64,000 bases of DNA from Kribbella solani (GCF_014205295.1 NZ_JACHNF010000001.1:3720001-3784000); one strand, 5' to 3'; counted from the first letter of the stretch, positions 8,496 through 17,849 are shown. Notes: generated by a model from the letters alone, not told the origin. Translations and numbers: made by a program.

Positions 8496-9323
8496 CTAAA
8501 TCTTCCGGACCAGGTTCTCGAGGTGGCCGATACCGGTGATCTCGGTGCTCAGCACGTCCCCATCGGCGAGATAGCGGGCCGGCGTACGAGCGTGGCCGAC
8601 ACCGCTCGGCGTACCGGTGGCGATCACATCTCCTGGACGCAACGTGAGGATCGTCGATGCATACCGGACCAGGTCCGTCGGTGTGAAGAGCAGGTCAGCG
8701 GTGTCCGCCTTTTGCATCAGCTCGTCGTTGACCGTGCAGCTGATCGGCAGCTCCGGGCGTACGCCACCTGGAAGTTCGTCCGGCGTCACGAGTACCGGAC
8801 CGAGCGGCGTGGTGGCTTCGAACGTCTTCCCCTGCAGCCATTCCTTCGTACGGAACTGCCAATCGCGCATCGTGACATCGTTCAGTACGGTGAAACCGGC
8901 AATCGCCGCGGCTGCCTGAGCTTCGGTCGCGCGGCGTACGGTGCGGCCGATCACGACGGCCAGCTCGGCCTCCCAGTCCACGCAGGACGACTCGGGCGCC
9001 AGCTCGACCGGGTCGTACGGTCCGATCAGCGCTTCGGCGAACTTCGCGAAGAGGGTCGGATGGGCCGGCAGGTCGCGGCCCATCTCCAGGATGTGGGTGC
9101 GGTAGTTCAGTCCCACGCACAGGATCTTGCCCGGGCGCGGTACGAGCGGTGCCAGGCCCACGCTCAGCGGATGCGCCGCGCCGGCGGTTTCGGCCGCGTA
9201 CGTCGGCCAGTCGGCACGCGTCAGCAGCTCGCCGACATCCGCGTACCCGAGTTCGATGAACGCGTTGGGGGTCTGGCGCGCGGCGCGGGTGCCGTTGGCG
9301 GTACGGATGGTCGCGAGTCTCAT
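8496..9323 (-). CDS. fumarylacetoacetate hydrolase family protein, probable fumarylpyruvate/maleylpyruvate hydrolase
   Basis: The 275-residue protein has the FAH catalytic domain with the divalent-metal Glu/Asp set around VDWEAELAVVIGRTVR and the closing block VIATGTPSGVG. FAH enzymes hydrolyse C-C bonds in acylpyruvates. Next to a gentisate dioxygenase-like cupin (4-bp ATGA overlap) the expected substrate is maleylpyruvate or fumarylpyruvate. No maleylpyruvate isomerase is seen in this cluster, so direct maleylpyruvate cleavage or a different cupin product should be considered. Confidence 0.88.
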   Translation of the reverse strand: MRLATIRTANGTRAARQTPNAFIELGYADVGELLTRADWPTYAAETAGAAHPLSVGLAPLVPRPGKILCVGLNYRTHILEMGRDLPAHPTLFAKFAEALIGPYDPVELAPESSCVDWEAELAVVIGRTVRRATEAQAAAAIAGFTVLNDVTMRDWQFRTKEWLQGKTFEATTPLGPVLVTPDELPGGVRPELPISCTVNDELMQKADTADLLFTPTDLVRYASTILTLRPGDVIATGTPSGVGHARTPARYLADGDVLSTEITGIGHLENLVRKI

Positions 9324-10447
9324 CGGTTGGCCTCCTCGACGCGCCCGCGATGCAGTTCCAGGCGCTCGATGATCGGGGCGTCGCTGAACCGGAACAGGTC
9401 CAGGCCGGTGCTGGTTTCGATGGCGAGCGGCTGCCAGGACGGCACCACGAACAGGTCACCACGGCTGGTCTGCCATTTTCTGCCGGCCACGGAGACCTCA
9501 CCCTCGCCCTCGAAAATTTGGTATACCGAAGCTCCGACCTCGCGGACCGGCGTGGTCGCGGTGTCGGGTGCCAGCCGGTGGAACTCGGCCCGCAGGGTCG
9601 GCATCACGTCGCCACCCGTCGCCGGGTTGGTGAAGCGCACGGCGGCATGACCCGGCTCGACCGTCACGTCATAGCCCTCGGCTTCGAGCGCGAGTTGCTC
9701 CGCCAACGCACGGTCGGTGTGTTCCCAGCGGTATGCGAGCAGCGGCGTCGCCGGGGTTGGGCGGATCAGGCTGAGTGGGCGTAGACCGGGGTGGCTCCAG
9801 AGGCGTTCCGATCGAGAGTGGTGTGGTGCTTCGCGGGTCTCGACCTCGTCAGGTCCGAACTCGAAGAACGTCGCGTCGGTGAAGTACTGGAACGGGATGT
9901 CCAGGCCGTCGAGCCAGGCCATCGGGCGATCTGAGCTGTTGTGGTGACCGTGCCAGTTCCAGCCGGGCTGCGGCAGGAAGTCGCCGCGGCGCATGGCGAC
10001 CGGGTCACCGTCGACAACCGTCCAGACGCCTTCGCCCTCGATGACGAAACGGAACGCGTTCTGGGTGTGCCGGTGGACGGGCGCGTCCTCGCCCGGGTTG
10101 AGGTACTGGATCGCGGCCCAGAGCGTCGGCGCGGCGAACGGTTTGCCGCCGAGACCCGGGTTCGCCAGCGCGATCGCACGCCGCTCCCCGCCGCGGCCGA
10201 CCGGCACTAGTTCGCCGGCCCGCTCGGCCAGCGGCAAGAGCTGGTCCCAGCGCCAGAGATGCGGCTGGGCTTTGGACTGCGGGGCCATCGGCATCAGGTC
10301 CCCGATCTGCGTCCAGAGCGGAACCAGCAACTCCCGCTCGAACCCCCGATACAACTCCCCCAACTCAGATCCTTGCTCCGGGATCTCCAAGGGTTGTCGC
10401 TCGGAGGATTGCGTGAGCTGTTGCTCGGGGTGGTTGGTTCTGGTCAT
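9320..10447 (-). CDS. bicupin, gentisate 1,2-dioxygenase-like
   Basis: The 375-residue protein has two cupin domains. The first carries PVHRHTQNAFRFVIEGEG and the downstream WNWHGHHNSS, the Fe(II) His set of gentisate 1,2-dioxygenases and close relatives, which open the gentisate ring to maleylpyruvate. The C-terminal cupin around VYQIFEGEGEVSV lacks an obvious full His set, as is usual in this family. It is the first gene of the operon that runs down to 2205. Related substrates such as salicylate or 1-hydroxy-2-naphthoate are possible. Confidence 0.87.
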   Translation of the reverse strand: MTRTNHPEQQLTQSSERQPLEIPEQGSELGELYRGFERELLVPLWTQIGDLMPMAPQSKAQPHLWRWDQLLPLAERAGELVPVGRGGERRAIALANPGLGGKPFAAPTLWAAIQYLNPGEDAPVHRHTQNAFRFVIEGEGVWTVVDGDPVAMRRGDFLPQPGWNWHGHHNSSDRPMAWLDGLDIPFQYFTDATFFEFGPDEVETREAPHHSRSERLWSHPGLRPLSLIRPTPATPLLAYRWEHTDRALAEQLALEAEGYDVTVEPGHAAVRFTNPATGGDVMPTLRAEFHRLAPDTATTPVREVGASVYQIFEGEGEVSVAGRKWQTSRGDLFVVPSWQPLAIETSTGLDLFRFSDAPIIERLELHRGRVEEANR

Positions 10448-10593
10448 CGCCGGTCAAACTCCCTCGATCCGGACAGTTGGCACTGCCCGGCGAGGTGCAG
10501 GGTCCCCGCCGGGCAGGCCACCAGCGTGCCCACCCCACCCCCACCTGCCCACCTCTTTCTGCCCTCCAGAAACTCCCCAAAGGACCCACCCCA
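10448..10593. promoter_or_regulatory. probable promoter region of the catabolic operon
   Basis: The non-coding stretch upstream of the cupin gene contains a GGGAG ribosome site about nine bases before ATG 10447 and a C-rich tract. No clear -35/-10 pair or operator could be fixed by eye. It should hold the main promoter of the minus-strand operon and perhaps the site for the adjacent IclR regulator. Confidence 0.4.
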
Positions 10594-10654
10594 CACTTTG
10601 AGAAGCCACCGAGCGTTTCCACGCTGCGTTCTTGCGCGGTGGCTTCTCAAAGTG
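10594..10654. repeat. 61-bp inverted-repeat element, copy 1
   Basis: Perfect 18-bp arms CACTTTGAGAAGCCACCG (10594-10611) and their complement (10637-10654) flank a 25-bp loop. It begins four bases after the IclR stop codon on the minus strand. A second copy is at 58354-58413, also directly after a stop. It may act as a terminator (no T-tract) or be a REP-like dispersed repeat. Confidence 0.85.
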
Positions 10655-10658
10655 CGGG

Positions 10659-11396
10659 TCAGGTGGTGAGGTCCGCTTTGATTTGGGTGGCGGTTGACGC
10701 GAGGTGGGTGATCCAGTCGGGGAGTTGGGTGCGGTTGAAGCGGGCGGTGGGCATGGCCAGGGTGATCGCGGCCTCCGGTCTGGCCGCTGCGTTGGGGATC
10801 GGCAAACTGACCGCCGTCACACCGGTTTCGGTGCGTTGATCGTTGATCGCGAAACCACGTTTGCGTACCAGCGCCAGCTCCCGGCGCAGTCTTCGCAGAT
10901 CCACGTCCGCCGAGGTCTCGTACAAGGAAGCGAGCTCGGCCGGCGGCACCGCGGCGAGCAGCGCCTGGCCTCCGGCGGTCAAGTGCGCGGGCAGCGTTTG
11001 ACCCATCCGGTCCCCCACGCGCAACGGCCGCGTACATTCCGTCGTCATCACGAAGCGGGTCTCCGTGCCGACGACCACCACGAGGTTCGACGTCTCGCCG
11101 ACGCGGTCGGTCAGCGCGCGCAGATGCGGCCCGGCGACGCGGCGCAGCACCGCGAGCGGAGCCTCGGTGACCGGCGCCGGCCGCAGCATCCGGCCCGGGA
11201 AGTACCGGCGATCGTCCGACCGCTCGGCGAAGTCGCGGTACACCAGCATCGCCAGCAACCGATGCGCCGTCGACGGCGACACCCCGAGCCGCTCCGCCGC
11301 CTCACTCACCCGCAACTGCCCCTCGTGCCGCAGCATCTGCGCCAGCACCAGCGCATGATCCACCGAATCAATCGCGTACGCCGGCCGATTCTTCAT
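10659..11396 (-). CDS. IclR family transcriptional regulator
   Basis: The 245-residue protein has an N-terminal winged HTH (about 8-70, with VSEAAERLGVSPSTAHRLLAML) and a C-terminal IclR effector domain. IclR proteins commonly control aromatic-acid pathways. ATG 11396 overlaps the upstream MFS stop by four bases, so it is co-transcribed with that transporter. It lies directly upstream of the gentisate-type operon on the same strand and is a good candidate regulator of it; the ligand is unknown. Confidence 0.92.
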   Translation of the reverse strand: MKNRPAYAIDSVDHALVLAQMLRHEGQLRVSEAAERLGVSPSTAHRLLAMLVYRDFAERSDDRRYFPGRMLRPAPVTEAPLAVLRRVAGPHLRALTDRVGETSNLVVVVGTETRFVMTTECTRPLRVGDRMGQTLPAHLTAGGQALLAAVPPAELASLYETSADVDLRRLRRELALVRKRGFAINDQRTETGVTAVSLPIPNAAARPEAAITLAMPTARFNRTQLPDWITHLASTATQIKADLTT

Positions 11397-12832
11397 GACA
11401 GAAAATGATAGGCCGCGAACCGTCGCGCCTGGCGCGGTCGCAAGCCGGCCACGACCAGCGCCGATACCCCGAACACGCCGGCCGCGATCACGAACCCGGT
11501 CACGAATCCGGTCTCGTCCGGCCGGTGCGTCAGCGGCGGCAGGTGCCGTGCCATCACCCTGGCCGCGAGTTGCACGCCGATGACACTGCCGATCCCGCGG
11601 GTGAACTGGATCAGTCCGGTCGCGATACCGGCCTGCTCGGTAGGTACCGCGGCGAGCACGGCATTCATCTGCCCGGTAAACGACACCGCCGCGCCCGCAC
11701 CGGCCACACCCAGCCAAACCAGTAGGTGCCAGGGCTGATCATGTGCCACCACCAGCGCGCCGAAACCGCCCGCGGCCACCATTGCCGCCAGCACTAGAGC
11801 TCGTTGGGTTCCCCAACGATCATCCAGCCAACCTGCGATCGGCCCCATCATCAGGCCGATCATCGTGAACGGCGCGAGGTACAAACCGGCCTCGGTCACG
11901 GTCGCGCCGAATCCCGGTCCACGGCCGGCAGGTAGCGAGACCAGCTGCGGTATGAGGAAGAACGTCATCCCCGTACTGACGCTAGTCAGCAGGGCGGCCA
12001 GGCAGACGAGAGCCACGGTTCGCCGCCGGAGCAGGGCCGTGTCGATGAACGGATCTCGGCGCCGGCCCTTGATCCGGAGCAGCCCGAGGATTCCCAGCCC
12101 AGCGTAGGCAAGCAAAGCCCACGACCCCCATCCCCACCGCAATCCCTTGTTCAGCACCAGGTTCAGCGCAATGAAGGGCCCGGCCAGCAGGGTCAGACCC
12201 AGCCAGTCGAGGCCACGTCGCCGGACCGCCGGTTCGATCGGCTGCCGCGGAGTGACCAGTAGGAGGCCGCCGACGCAGGCGAGGAAGACGACTGTCGGGA
12301 TCGCGAACATCAGATGCCTGCCCAGGTTGTCCGCGGTCAGCCCGGACACCACCAGGCCCAGCCCGCCGCCGACTCCGACCGAACCGACGAGCAGCCCAAC
12401 GGCCACCTTTGCTCGGCCTGGGTTGAGCCGCCACAGCAACGCGAGGCCCAGCGGGAAGATGCCGTAGCCGCATCCTTGCAGCACCTGACCGACGATCAGC
12501 ATAGTCAGGGTCGAGCCGACCGCCGAGAGCAAGCCGCCGAGCCCGGTGACGGCCGCGACGACGCGTAACACTCTGATCGGGCCGTAGATGTCCGCAAGCC
12601 GGCCGACCATTGGGGTCGCGACCGCGCCGGAAAGGGTGAAGAGGGTTACCAGTAGGGCCGAATCGGTCGGCGAGAACGACAGTTCGCGCTGCAGTAGTGG
12701 GAGCGCCGGGACCAGTACTGTCTCCAGCGCGCCCATAACACCGGCGGTGAGACACAACATGACAACCACACCACCGAGCACGCGATCACCATCGGCGGTA
12801 CGGCCTACCGGCCGGCCGGGGTCCTGCATCAT
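11393..12832 (-). CDS. MFS transporter
   Basis: The 479-residue membrane protein has about 14 hydrophobic segments and MFS signatures such as GRLADIYGPIRVLR after helix 2 and PALPLLQRELS after helix 1. It is co-transcribed with the iclR gene (4-bp overlap). It differs clearly from the tandem pair at 3.3-6.5 kb. Drug-efflux-type annotation is the default, but the setting suggests a substrate or product transporter for the aromatic pathway. Confidence 0.88.
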   Translation of the reverse strand: MMQDPGRPVGRTADGDRVLGGVVVMLCLTAGVMGALETVLVPALPLLQRELSFSPTDSALLVTLFTLSGAVATPMVGRLADIYGPIRVLRVVAAVTGLGGLLSAVGSTLTMLIVGQVLQGCGYGIFPLGLALLWRLNPGRAKVAVGLLVGSVGVGGGLGLVVSGLTADNLGRHLMFAIPTVVFLACVGGLLLVTPRQPIEPAVRRRGLDWLGLTLLAGPFIALNLVLNKGLRWGWGSWALLAYAGLGILGLLRIKGRRRDPFIDTALLRRRTVALVCLAALLTSVSTGMTFFLIPQLVSLPAGRGPGFGATVTEAGLYLAPFTMIGLMMGPIAGWLDDRWGTQRALVLAAMVAAGGFGALVVAHDQPWHLLVWLGVAGAGAAVSFTGQMNAVLAAVPTEQAGIATGLIQFTRGIGSVIGVQLAARVMARHLPPLTHRPDETGFVTGFVIAAGVFGVSALVVAGLRPRQARRFAAYHFLS

Positions 12833-12973
12833 GAAGTCCTCCCATGCTTGGAAAGGCAGCTGCTGAAATGCACCGCGGGTGGTCGAGAGCAGCGCAGGTC
12901 GCGAGGAGCCGCGCTGGCCGGCGAGGAGTAGCGCGGGCGGGGTGCAGCGCGGGCGGCGAATGTGCGAGCGGGG

Positions 12974-14071
12974 TCAGTGCGCTGGGGAGGGGCGGTCCTC
13001 AACCGGGTGGTAGTCGAGGTCGTAGCCGAAGGCTCTTGGGCCGACCAGGTCGAGTGCTCGTGGCGACCGCCAGAGGGGGTGGCAGGGCCAGGCGAGCAAT
13101 GCGACCCGCTGTCCGTACCGGAGCATCTCGGTGGAGATCGCCGACGCGGTCTGCGGGTCGACCATGGTGATCAGATCCGGCACGGTCGCGAGCACCTCGC
13201 CGGACTCGATCACGGCGAGATTCTCGTTCTGCAGTTCGACCCTGAGCATCCGGCCCCGGCAGCTTCCGGTGCCTTCGATCGTCACCGAACCGCGCACGAA
13301 ACCACCACCGGTAGTCCGGTTGACGTCGCGGACCTTGCCCTCGATCAGGCACCGGGCACCGAGTTCGGCCATCAGCCCGGCCAGCGGATCGGGACCCTGG
13401 ACGCTGCGCCCGATCCGCACCGCGGCCGAGACGCTGCCCTCGATCACCGCGCCCCGCGCCTGCGCGGCCGTCATCAGGTAGGTGGCGATCAACGCCATCC
13501 CACCACTCGCGACGCACAAGGCCCGGGCCTGCCGCTCCGCCCAGGCCGCGTCGGCCGGCCGCAGCGTACTCACCTGGCCGAGAACGTCGGCCAGCACGGT
13601 CGGATTCAACGTGATGCCGGCCAGATGCATGGACGTCATCTGCACTTCGGGAAAGGCACGTCCCATCCCATCGGCATCGAGCATTGGCACACCAAGCTGT
13701 GTCGCCCACAGGATCGGTCCCAGACCGTTGCCGCCACCGATTTCGGCCGACATCACCGCCGCGATCCGCCGGCCGGTGAGCTGCTCGATCTCTTCACAGA
13801 TCAACCTCGGCTGCTCCGCATTGCCGGGCATCTCCATCGCCACCGTCGGCGCGCCGATCCCACCGAGCGGGACGACCAGCTCGTCGTCGCCGAGGTCCTC
13901 CACCCGCGCCACCGGGACGGGTCCGAATCTGCGCAGGGCCTGCGCCAGGAACGGCACCGCGTTCGCCACCGCGCCGCCTCCGCCGGTGCCGAGGACAGCA
14001 CAGCCGCGGGTGAACGCGGGCAGGTCGGCCTCGGTCATCTGGGTGAGCTGAGTGGCCTGAGTCGGATGCAT
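12974..14071 (-). CDS. DUF917 family protein
   Basis: The 365-residue protein is a DUF917 member, recognised from the N-terminal LGTGGGGAVANA, the SAEIGGGNGLGP block and FRGS-like VRGSVTIEG. Family members usually sit beside hydantoinase/oxoprolinase-type genes and are linked to hydantoin or thiohydantoin breakdown. It follows the HyuA-like gene with a 114-bp gap on the same strand. ATG 14071 was preferred; a GTG at 14098 is also in frame, and neither has a strong ribosome site. Reaction unknown. Confidence 0.82.
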   Translation of the reverse strand: MHPTQATQLTQMTEADLPAFTRGCAVLGTGGGGAVANAVPFLAQALRRFGPVPVARVEDLGDDELVVPLGGIGAPTVAMEMPGNAEQPRLICEEIEQLTGRRIAAVMSAEIGGGNGLGPILWATQLGVPMLDADGMGRAFPEVQMTSMHLAGITLNPTVLADVLGQVSTLRPADAAWAERQARALCVASGGMALIATYLMTAAQARGAVIEGSVSAAVRIGRSVQGPDPLAGLMAELGARCLIEGKVRDVNRTTGGGFVRGSVTIEGTGSCRGRMLRVELQNENLAVIESGEVLATVPDLITMVDPQTASAISTEMLRYGQRVALLAWPCHPLWRSPRALDLVGPRAFGYDLDYHPVEDRPSPAH

Positions 14072-14185
14072 GGCGACAACTATGCCGAGCGGGCCCACCC
14101 CGGCCTAGGTGGCCGGAGCACAGCAAGCGCGGCCGAACTATCGCCTTGTCACAAAGCCGATTCCGGGCCGCCGCGACGGCACGCC

Positions 14186-15754
14186 CTACAGCCGGCTCAA
14201 GGGGCCTGCGGCAACAACGTTCACCCGGAGCGCGGGCTGGGTCAGGTACGACAACGGTGTCTCGGTGATCTCGACCACCTTGACCGTACGCGGGTCCGCC
14301 CCGGCCTCGACGGCGCGCCGGATGGCGGTGCCGCAGGAGTGCTCGATGCCCTCGTCCCGGCCGGCCCCGGCCGGAACGAGCGCCTCCCAGCGGCCGCCGG
14401 CCTGGGCGATCGCCGCGCCGACCGCGTTCGCTACCCCGGCGCGCTCGGGACGGAGTACTTCGGAGGCGCCCTCGACCTGGTCAGCGACGAGGAAGGCGCC
14501 ACCGCCGACCGCGATCAGCGGCCGATCCGCCTTACCGAGCGACACCCGCTCCACCGCGTCCTCGATGGCCTGGTCGAAAGCGCTCAGTGCGGTACTGAGC
14601 AGCGTCCGGGTCGGCGCGGACCAACCGCCCGGCCAGGCCGCACCGATTCGGCCGCGGCCCGCCAACACGGCCGCGTCGGTCAGCGTCGGTGTGTTGCCGC
14701 CGAACGCCATCGCCGCCGAGGTGATCCGGTGCCCGACCGACTCCGGTCCGATCCGTGGTTCCTGCCCGGTTCCGGACACGACGGTGCCGCCACCGAAAGC
14801 CAGACTGAGAATGTCCGGCATCCGGAAGTTCGTGCTGATACCGCCGATCTCGGTGCTGAGCGCGGATTCGCGGGGAAAGCCGTTGACCAGTACGCCGAGG
14901 TCGGTGGACGTACCGCCGACATCGACGATGATCGCGTCCGCCACCCCGGACAGGTACGCGGCGCCACGGATCGAGTTCGCCGGTCCGGAGCCGATCGTCA
15001 GCACCGGATAGCGGGTGGCGTAGTCGAGCGCCATCAGGGTCCCGTCGTTCTGCGCGAAGTACGCGGCCGCGTCGATGCCACGCTCGGCGAGTACGGTCCG
15101 CAGCGCACCGGTGACCTCGCCGGCGGCGGAGTACAGCGCGGCGTTCAGCACCGTTGCGTTCTCCCGCTCGATCAGTCCGAGCGAGCCGATCTCATGGCTG
15201 AGTGAGACCGGCACGTCCGCGCCGAGGAGCTCGCGCGCGACCGCGGCAACCGTCAGCTCCTGATCGGCGATCGCCGGGCTGAACATCCCCGTCACTGCCA
15301 CCGCGTCGACCGTTCCGGCCAGCGAGCCGAAGAAGCTCCTGACCGCGTCCAGGTCCAGTGGAACGACCGGCAGGCCGTCGAAGAAGTACCCACCCGCCAC
15401 GATCGACGAGTCCACCACGACGGCATCGGCCAGGTCGGCCGGCCAAGTCGCCAGCGGTGGAACTCCGGTCGTCGCGGGCGCGCCGATCCGCAGCGCCGCG
15501 ACCCGGCCGAGGCCACGGCGTTGCAGGATCGCATTGGTCGCGTGGGTCGTACCGAGCATCACCCGGCCGACTCGCCCGGCATCCGCGCCGAGCTCGTCGA
15601 GCACCCGGACGAGCGCCGCGTTCATACCGCTGGTGACATCGTCGCTGGTCGGCTGCTTCGTCCAGGTCCGGATCCGGTCCGCACTGTCCAGCACGACCGC
15701 GTCCGTGTTGGTGCCACCAACGTCTATGCCGATCGTCAGCTCTGTCTCGTCCAT
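14186..15754 (-). CDS. hydantoinase/oxoprolinase family protein (HyuA-like)
   Basis: The 522-residue protein has an ASKHA-type N-terminal nucleotide site IGIDVGGTNTDAV, a middle TTHATNAIL block and a second phosphate motif IIVDVGGTSTDLGVL. This is the ATP-using HyuA/OplA fold that opens hydantoins, oxoproline or related cyclic amides. With DUF917 downstream and PucR divergent, it forms a cyclic-amide or ureide catabolic unit. I used ATG 15754; a GTG at 15799 in frame would add 15 residues. No ribosome site is evident, so a leaderless transcript is plausible. Confidence 0.87.
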   Translation of the reverse strand: MDETELTIGIDVGGTNTDAVVLDSADRIRTWTKQPTSDDVTSGMNAALVRVLDELGADAGRVGRVMLGTTHATNAILQRRGLGRVAALRIGAPATTGVPPLATWPADLADAVVVDSSIVAGGYFFDGLPVVPLDLDAVRSFFGSLAGTVDAVAVTGMFSPAIADQELTVAAVARELLGADVPVSLSHEIGSLGLIERENATVLNAALYSAAGEVTGALRTVLAERGIDAAAYFAQNDGTLMALDYATRYPVLTIGSGPANSIRGAAYLSGVADAIIVDVGGTSTDLGVLVNGFPRESALSTEIGGISTNFRMPDILSLAFGGGTVVSGTGQEPRIGPESVGHRITSAAMAFGGNTPTLTDAAVLAGRGRIGAAWPGGWSAPTRTLLSTALSAFDQAIEDAVERVSLGKADRPLIAVGGGAFLVADQVEGASEVLRPERAGVANAVGAAIAQAGGRWEALVPAGAGRDEGIEHSCGTAIRRAVEAGADPRTVKVVEITETPLSYLTQPALRVNVVAAGPLSRL

Positions 15755-15828
15755 GCCGACGAGTTTGCCGAGCCGGAGCGTTCCGGCCAATGTCGTCACG
15801 GCACAGCAAGTGCAAGCAGACTAGCGCC

Positions 15829-17370
15829 ATGCCACAACTCCTGACCCATGATGTCGCCGGCCTCCTCGATCGGCAGTCGAGGCTGCAACTCACCTTGCTG
15901 GCCGGCCCCGGGCAGAGCCGATCGATCCGCCGAGCCAGTGGCGTGCGGACATTACGCGACCTCGACCAGGCTCGCCCGGGCAGCATCGCGGTCGTACTCG
16001 AACCGCTGGGAACCGATGTCGGCGGGTACGCGATGGACGTGGCGATCCGTCAGGCCGACCAGTTGGGACTGGCCGCGATCGTGCTCGACTCGCCGTACGA
16101 GTTGTCGCTGACCGCGCGGCATCTGGCCGGCCGCGCGAAGCTGCCGGTGATCGGGTCTTCGGCGACGCGGGCCGGCGCCGAGATCCTGCTCCGGGTCGAC
16201 CGCTTCCTCCGTGGCGGCGCCGCGGAGGTGCTGGCCCGCGCCGACGCCGCGATCCGCGCCGCCCGGGACGCGACGGCTTCCGGTACACCCGATCCGATCG
16301 GGGCCGTGCTCGACGCCGCGTCGGCCTCGCTCGGCTGCCGGCTGAACCTGATCGAGCACGCGCCGGACGACCCACTGGCTCCGGGCGCGGTGGTGCTCGG
16401 CGAACAGGCCGTCGCCGAGGTCACCTGTGCACCGCGGGACGAGGCGACCGAGGTCGTACTGCCCGCGGTCGCGGCGCTCGTGTCCAGGATGCGGCAGCGT
16501 GAGCTGAACCAGCGGTTCGCGCCGTCGATGACACGTGCGGAACTGATCCTGCGGATCGTGCTGTCCGAGCACGCGCAGCTTCCGCAACTGACTGATCAGG
16601 CGTATCGCATCGGCCTTCAGATCCAATACACGCATGTGGCGACGTGGCTGCGAGTCGATCCCGTGCCGAACGGTTCGGGCGAGCCGGCCGGGCCGGTCGA
16701 GCGGCGGCGGCTGCTCGGTGACCTCGAGCTGAGCGTGCTGCAGTCACTGCACGCCAAGCCGGGGACCTGGCACGTCCTCAGTCTGGACGGTGCGCTGCTG
16801 GTCCTGCGCTCGGAGCCGGATCCAGGTGCTGGGTTCTGCCGCCAGGTGCACGCGGAGATGTCCGGCCTTGTCACCGGCCTGGCCGACCGCGACGACGTCA
16901 CCGTTACCGCTGGGCTCGGTACCGCGCGGCCGGGAGCCGACGGGATCCGGCAATCCACCGCCGAAGCGCAGGTCACCGCGGACGGAGCGGCCGCGGCCGG
17001 CCGGCGTGGCACGGTCAACGACACCGATCCAAGTGGACTGCGCCGGATCCTTACCGAGCTCTACGCGGCGCCGCTGACCCGGAATCTGCTCGCCGAACTG
17101 CTCGCGCCGCTGGACGCGCTCGGTCCGGAACGCTCCCGGACGGCGATCCACACCCTGTCCGCGTACTTCGACGCCCAGGGCTCACCGAAGCAGACCGCAC
17201 GGAAGCTGCACCTGCACCCGAACGCGGTCAGTTACCGGCTGCGCTGGATCGCCGAGGCGCTCGGCACCGACCTCGGCGACGCCGACACCAGATTCGCACT
17301 GCAACTCGCCTGCCGACTGCGCCTGCTGGCCAGCACGCCGGACTCGCTGCCCGGCTGCCACCGGCGCTGA
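15829..17370 (+). CDS. PucR family transcriptional regulator
   Basis: The 513-residue protein has an N-terminal PucR-type domain (GxRTLRDL within the first 50 residues), a variable middle and a C-terminal PucR helix-turn-helix (AYFDAQGSPKQTARKLHLHP followed by NAVSYRLRW). PucR proteins activate purine, ureide or amide catabolic genes. It is transcribed divergently from the HyuA gene across about 75 bp and is its obvious regulator. A GTG at 15790 is in frame, but ATG 15829 fits the domain start. It may be leaderless, since no Shine-Dalgarno is visible. Confidence 0.9.
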   Translation: MPQLLTHDVAGLLDRQSRLQLTLLAGPGQSRSIRRASGVRTLRDLDQARPGSIAVVLEPLGTDVGGYAMDVAIRQADQLGLAAIVLDSPYELSLTARHLAGRAKLPVIGSSATRAGAEILLRVDRFLRGGAAEVLARADAAIRAARDATASGTPDPIGAVLDAASASLGCRLNLIEHAPDDPLAPGAVVLGEQAVAEVTCAPRDEATEVVLPAVAALVSRMRQRELNQRFAPSMTRAELILRIVLSEHAQLPQLTDQAYRIGLQIQYTHVATWLRVDPVPNGSGEPAGPVERRRLLGDLELSVLQSLHAKPGTWHVLSLDGALLVLRSEPDPGAGFCRQVHAEMSGLVTGLADRDDVTVTAGLGTARPGADGIRQSTAEAQVTADGAAAAGRRGTVNDTDPSGLRRILTELYAAPLTRNLLAELLAPLDALGPERSRTAIHTLSAYFDAQGSPKQTARKLHLHPNAVSYRLRWIAEALGTDLGDADTRFALQLACRLRLLASTPDSLPGCHRR

Positions 17371-17549
17371 CACCGGGCGCTGACACCGGAGCCGACACCG
17401 GGCGCCGGCGCCGGCTCCGGCTGGGTGCGCCAAGTCGGTCGTACGCCGCTCGCGGTTCTTAGTACCGGGCCGGTTCTTCGTGTCAGAAAGTGTAAAGGCC
17501 GAATCCGGCCGTGCACGGCAGGCCGATCGTGCCGCATACTGGAGCTCTG

Positions 17550-17774
17550 ATGCAGGCCAATCGCGTGACGACGCGTCGTCATCTGTCCACCAGTCCGTTC
17601 GCCGCCAAGGTCGCCGACTCGCCGAAGAGTTTCGAAGTCGACGAGCGCGTGACCCACGACCGGGAAGGACTGGGTCGCGTGCACTCGGTCGAGCCCGGCA
17701 GCGTCGTCGTCGATTTCGGCGGCGGCAAGATGATCCGGATCGTTACCCCCTTCACCAAACTTCATTCGCTCTGA
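17550..17774 (+). CDS. small conserved actinobacterial protein
   Basis: The 74-residue basic protein has the core FEVDERVTHDREGLGRVHSV followed by VVVDFGGGKMIRIVTPF. This resembles small conserved actinobacterial proteins with a beta-barrel (Tudor/CarD-like) segment also seen at the end of some helicases. The upstream TGGAG supports ATG 17550. It is a lone gene followed by a hairpin. Function unknown; a nucleic-acid or RNA polymerase-linked role is only a guess from the fold type. Confidence 0.7.
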   Translation: MQANRVTTRRHLSTSPFAAKVADSPKSFEVDERVTHDREGLGRVHSVEPGSVVVDFGGGKMIRIVTPFTKLHSL

Positions 17775-17790
17775 TCCCCGTACGCCACCC

Positions 17791-17817
17791 GGTGTCCTGA
17801 GCCCAGTTCAGGACACC
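17791..17817. terminator. hairpin between convergent genes
   Basis: GGTGTCCTGA (17791-17800) pairs perfectly with TCAGGACACC (17808-17817) over a seven-base loop. It lies between the small plus-strand gene and the convergent NTF2-like gene, where a bidirectional terminator is expected. There is no T-tract. Confidence 0.6.
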
Positions 17818-17849
17818 CGGCGTCACGATCAGTGGCGCCTGCGTCACGC

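Noticed and set aside
12962..15205. 747-codon plus-strand open frame across the DUF917 and HyuA genes
   Set aside because: It is antisense to two clear family members, is rich in Arg, Gly and His, and has no domain. Such frames are common shadows in high-GC DNA.
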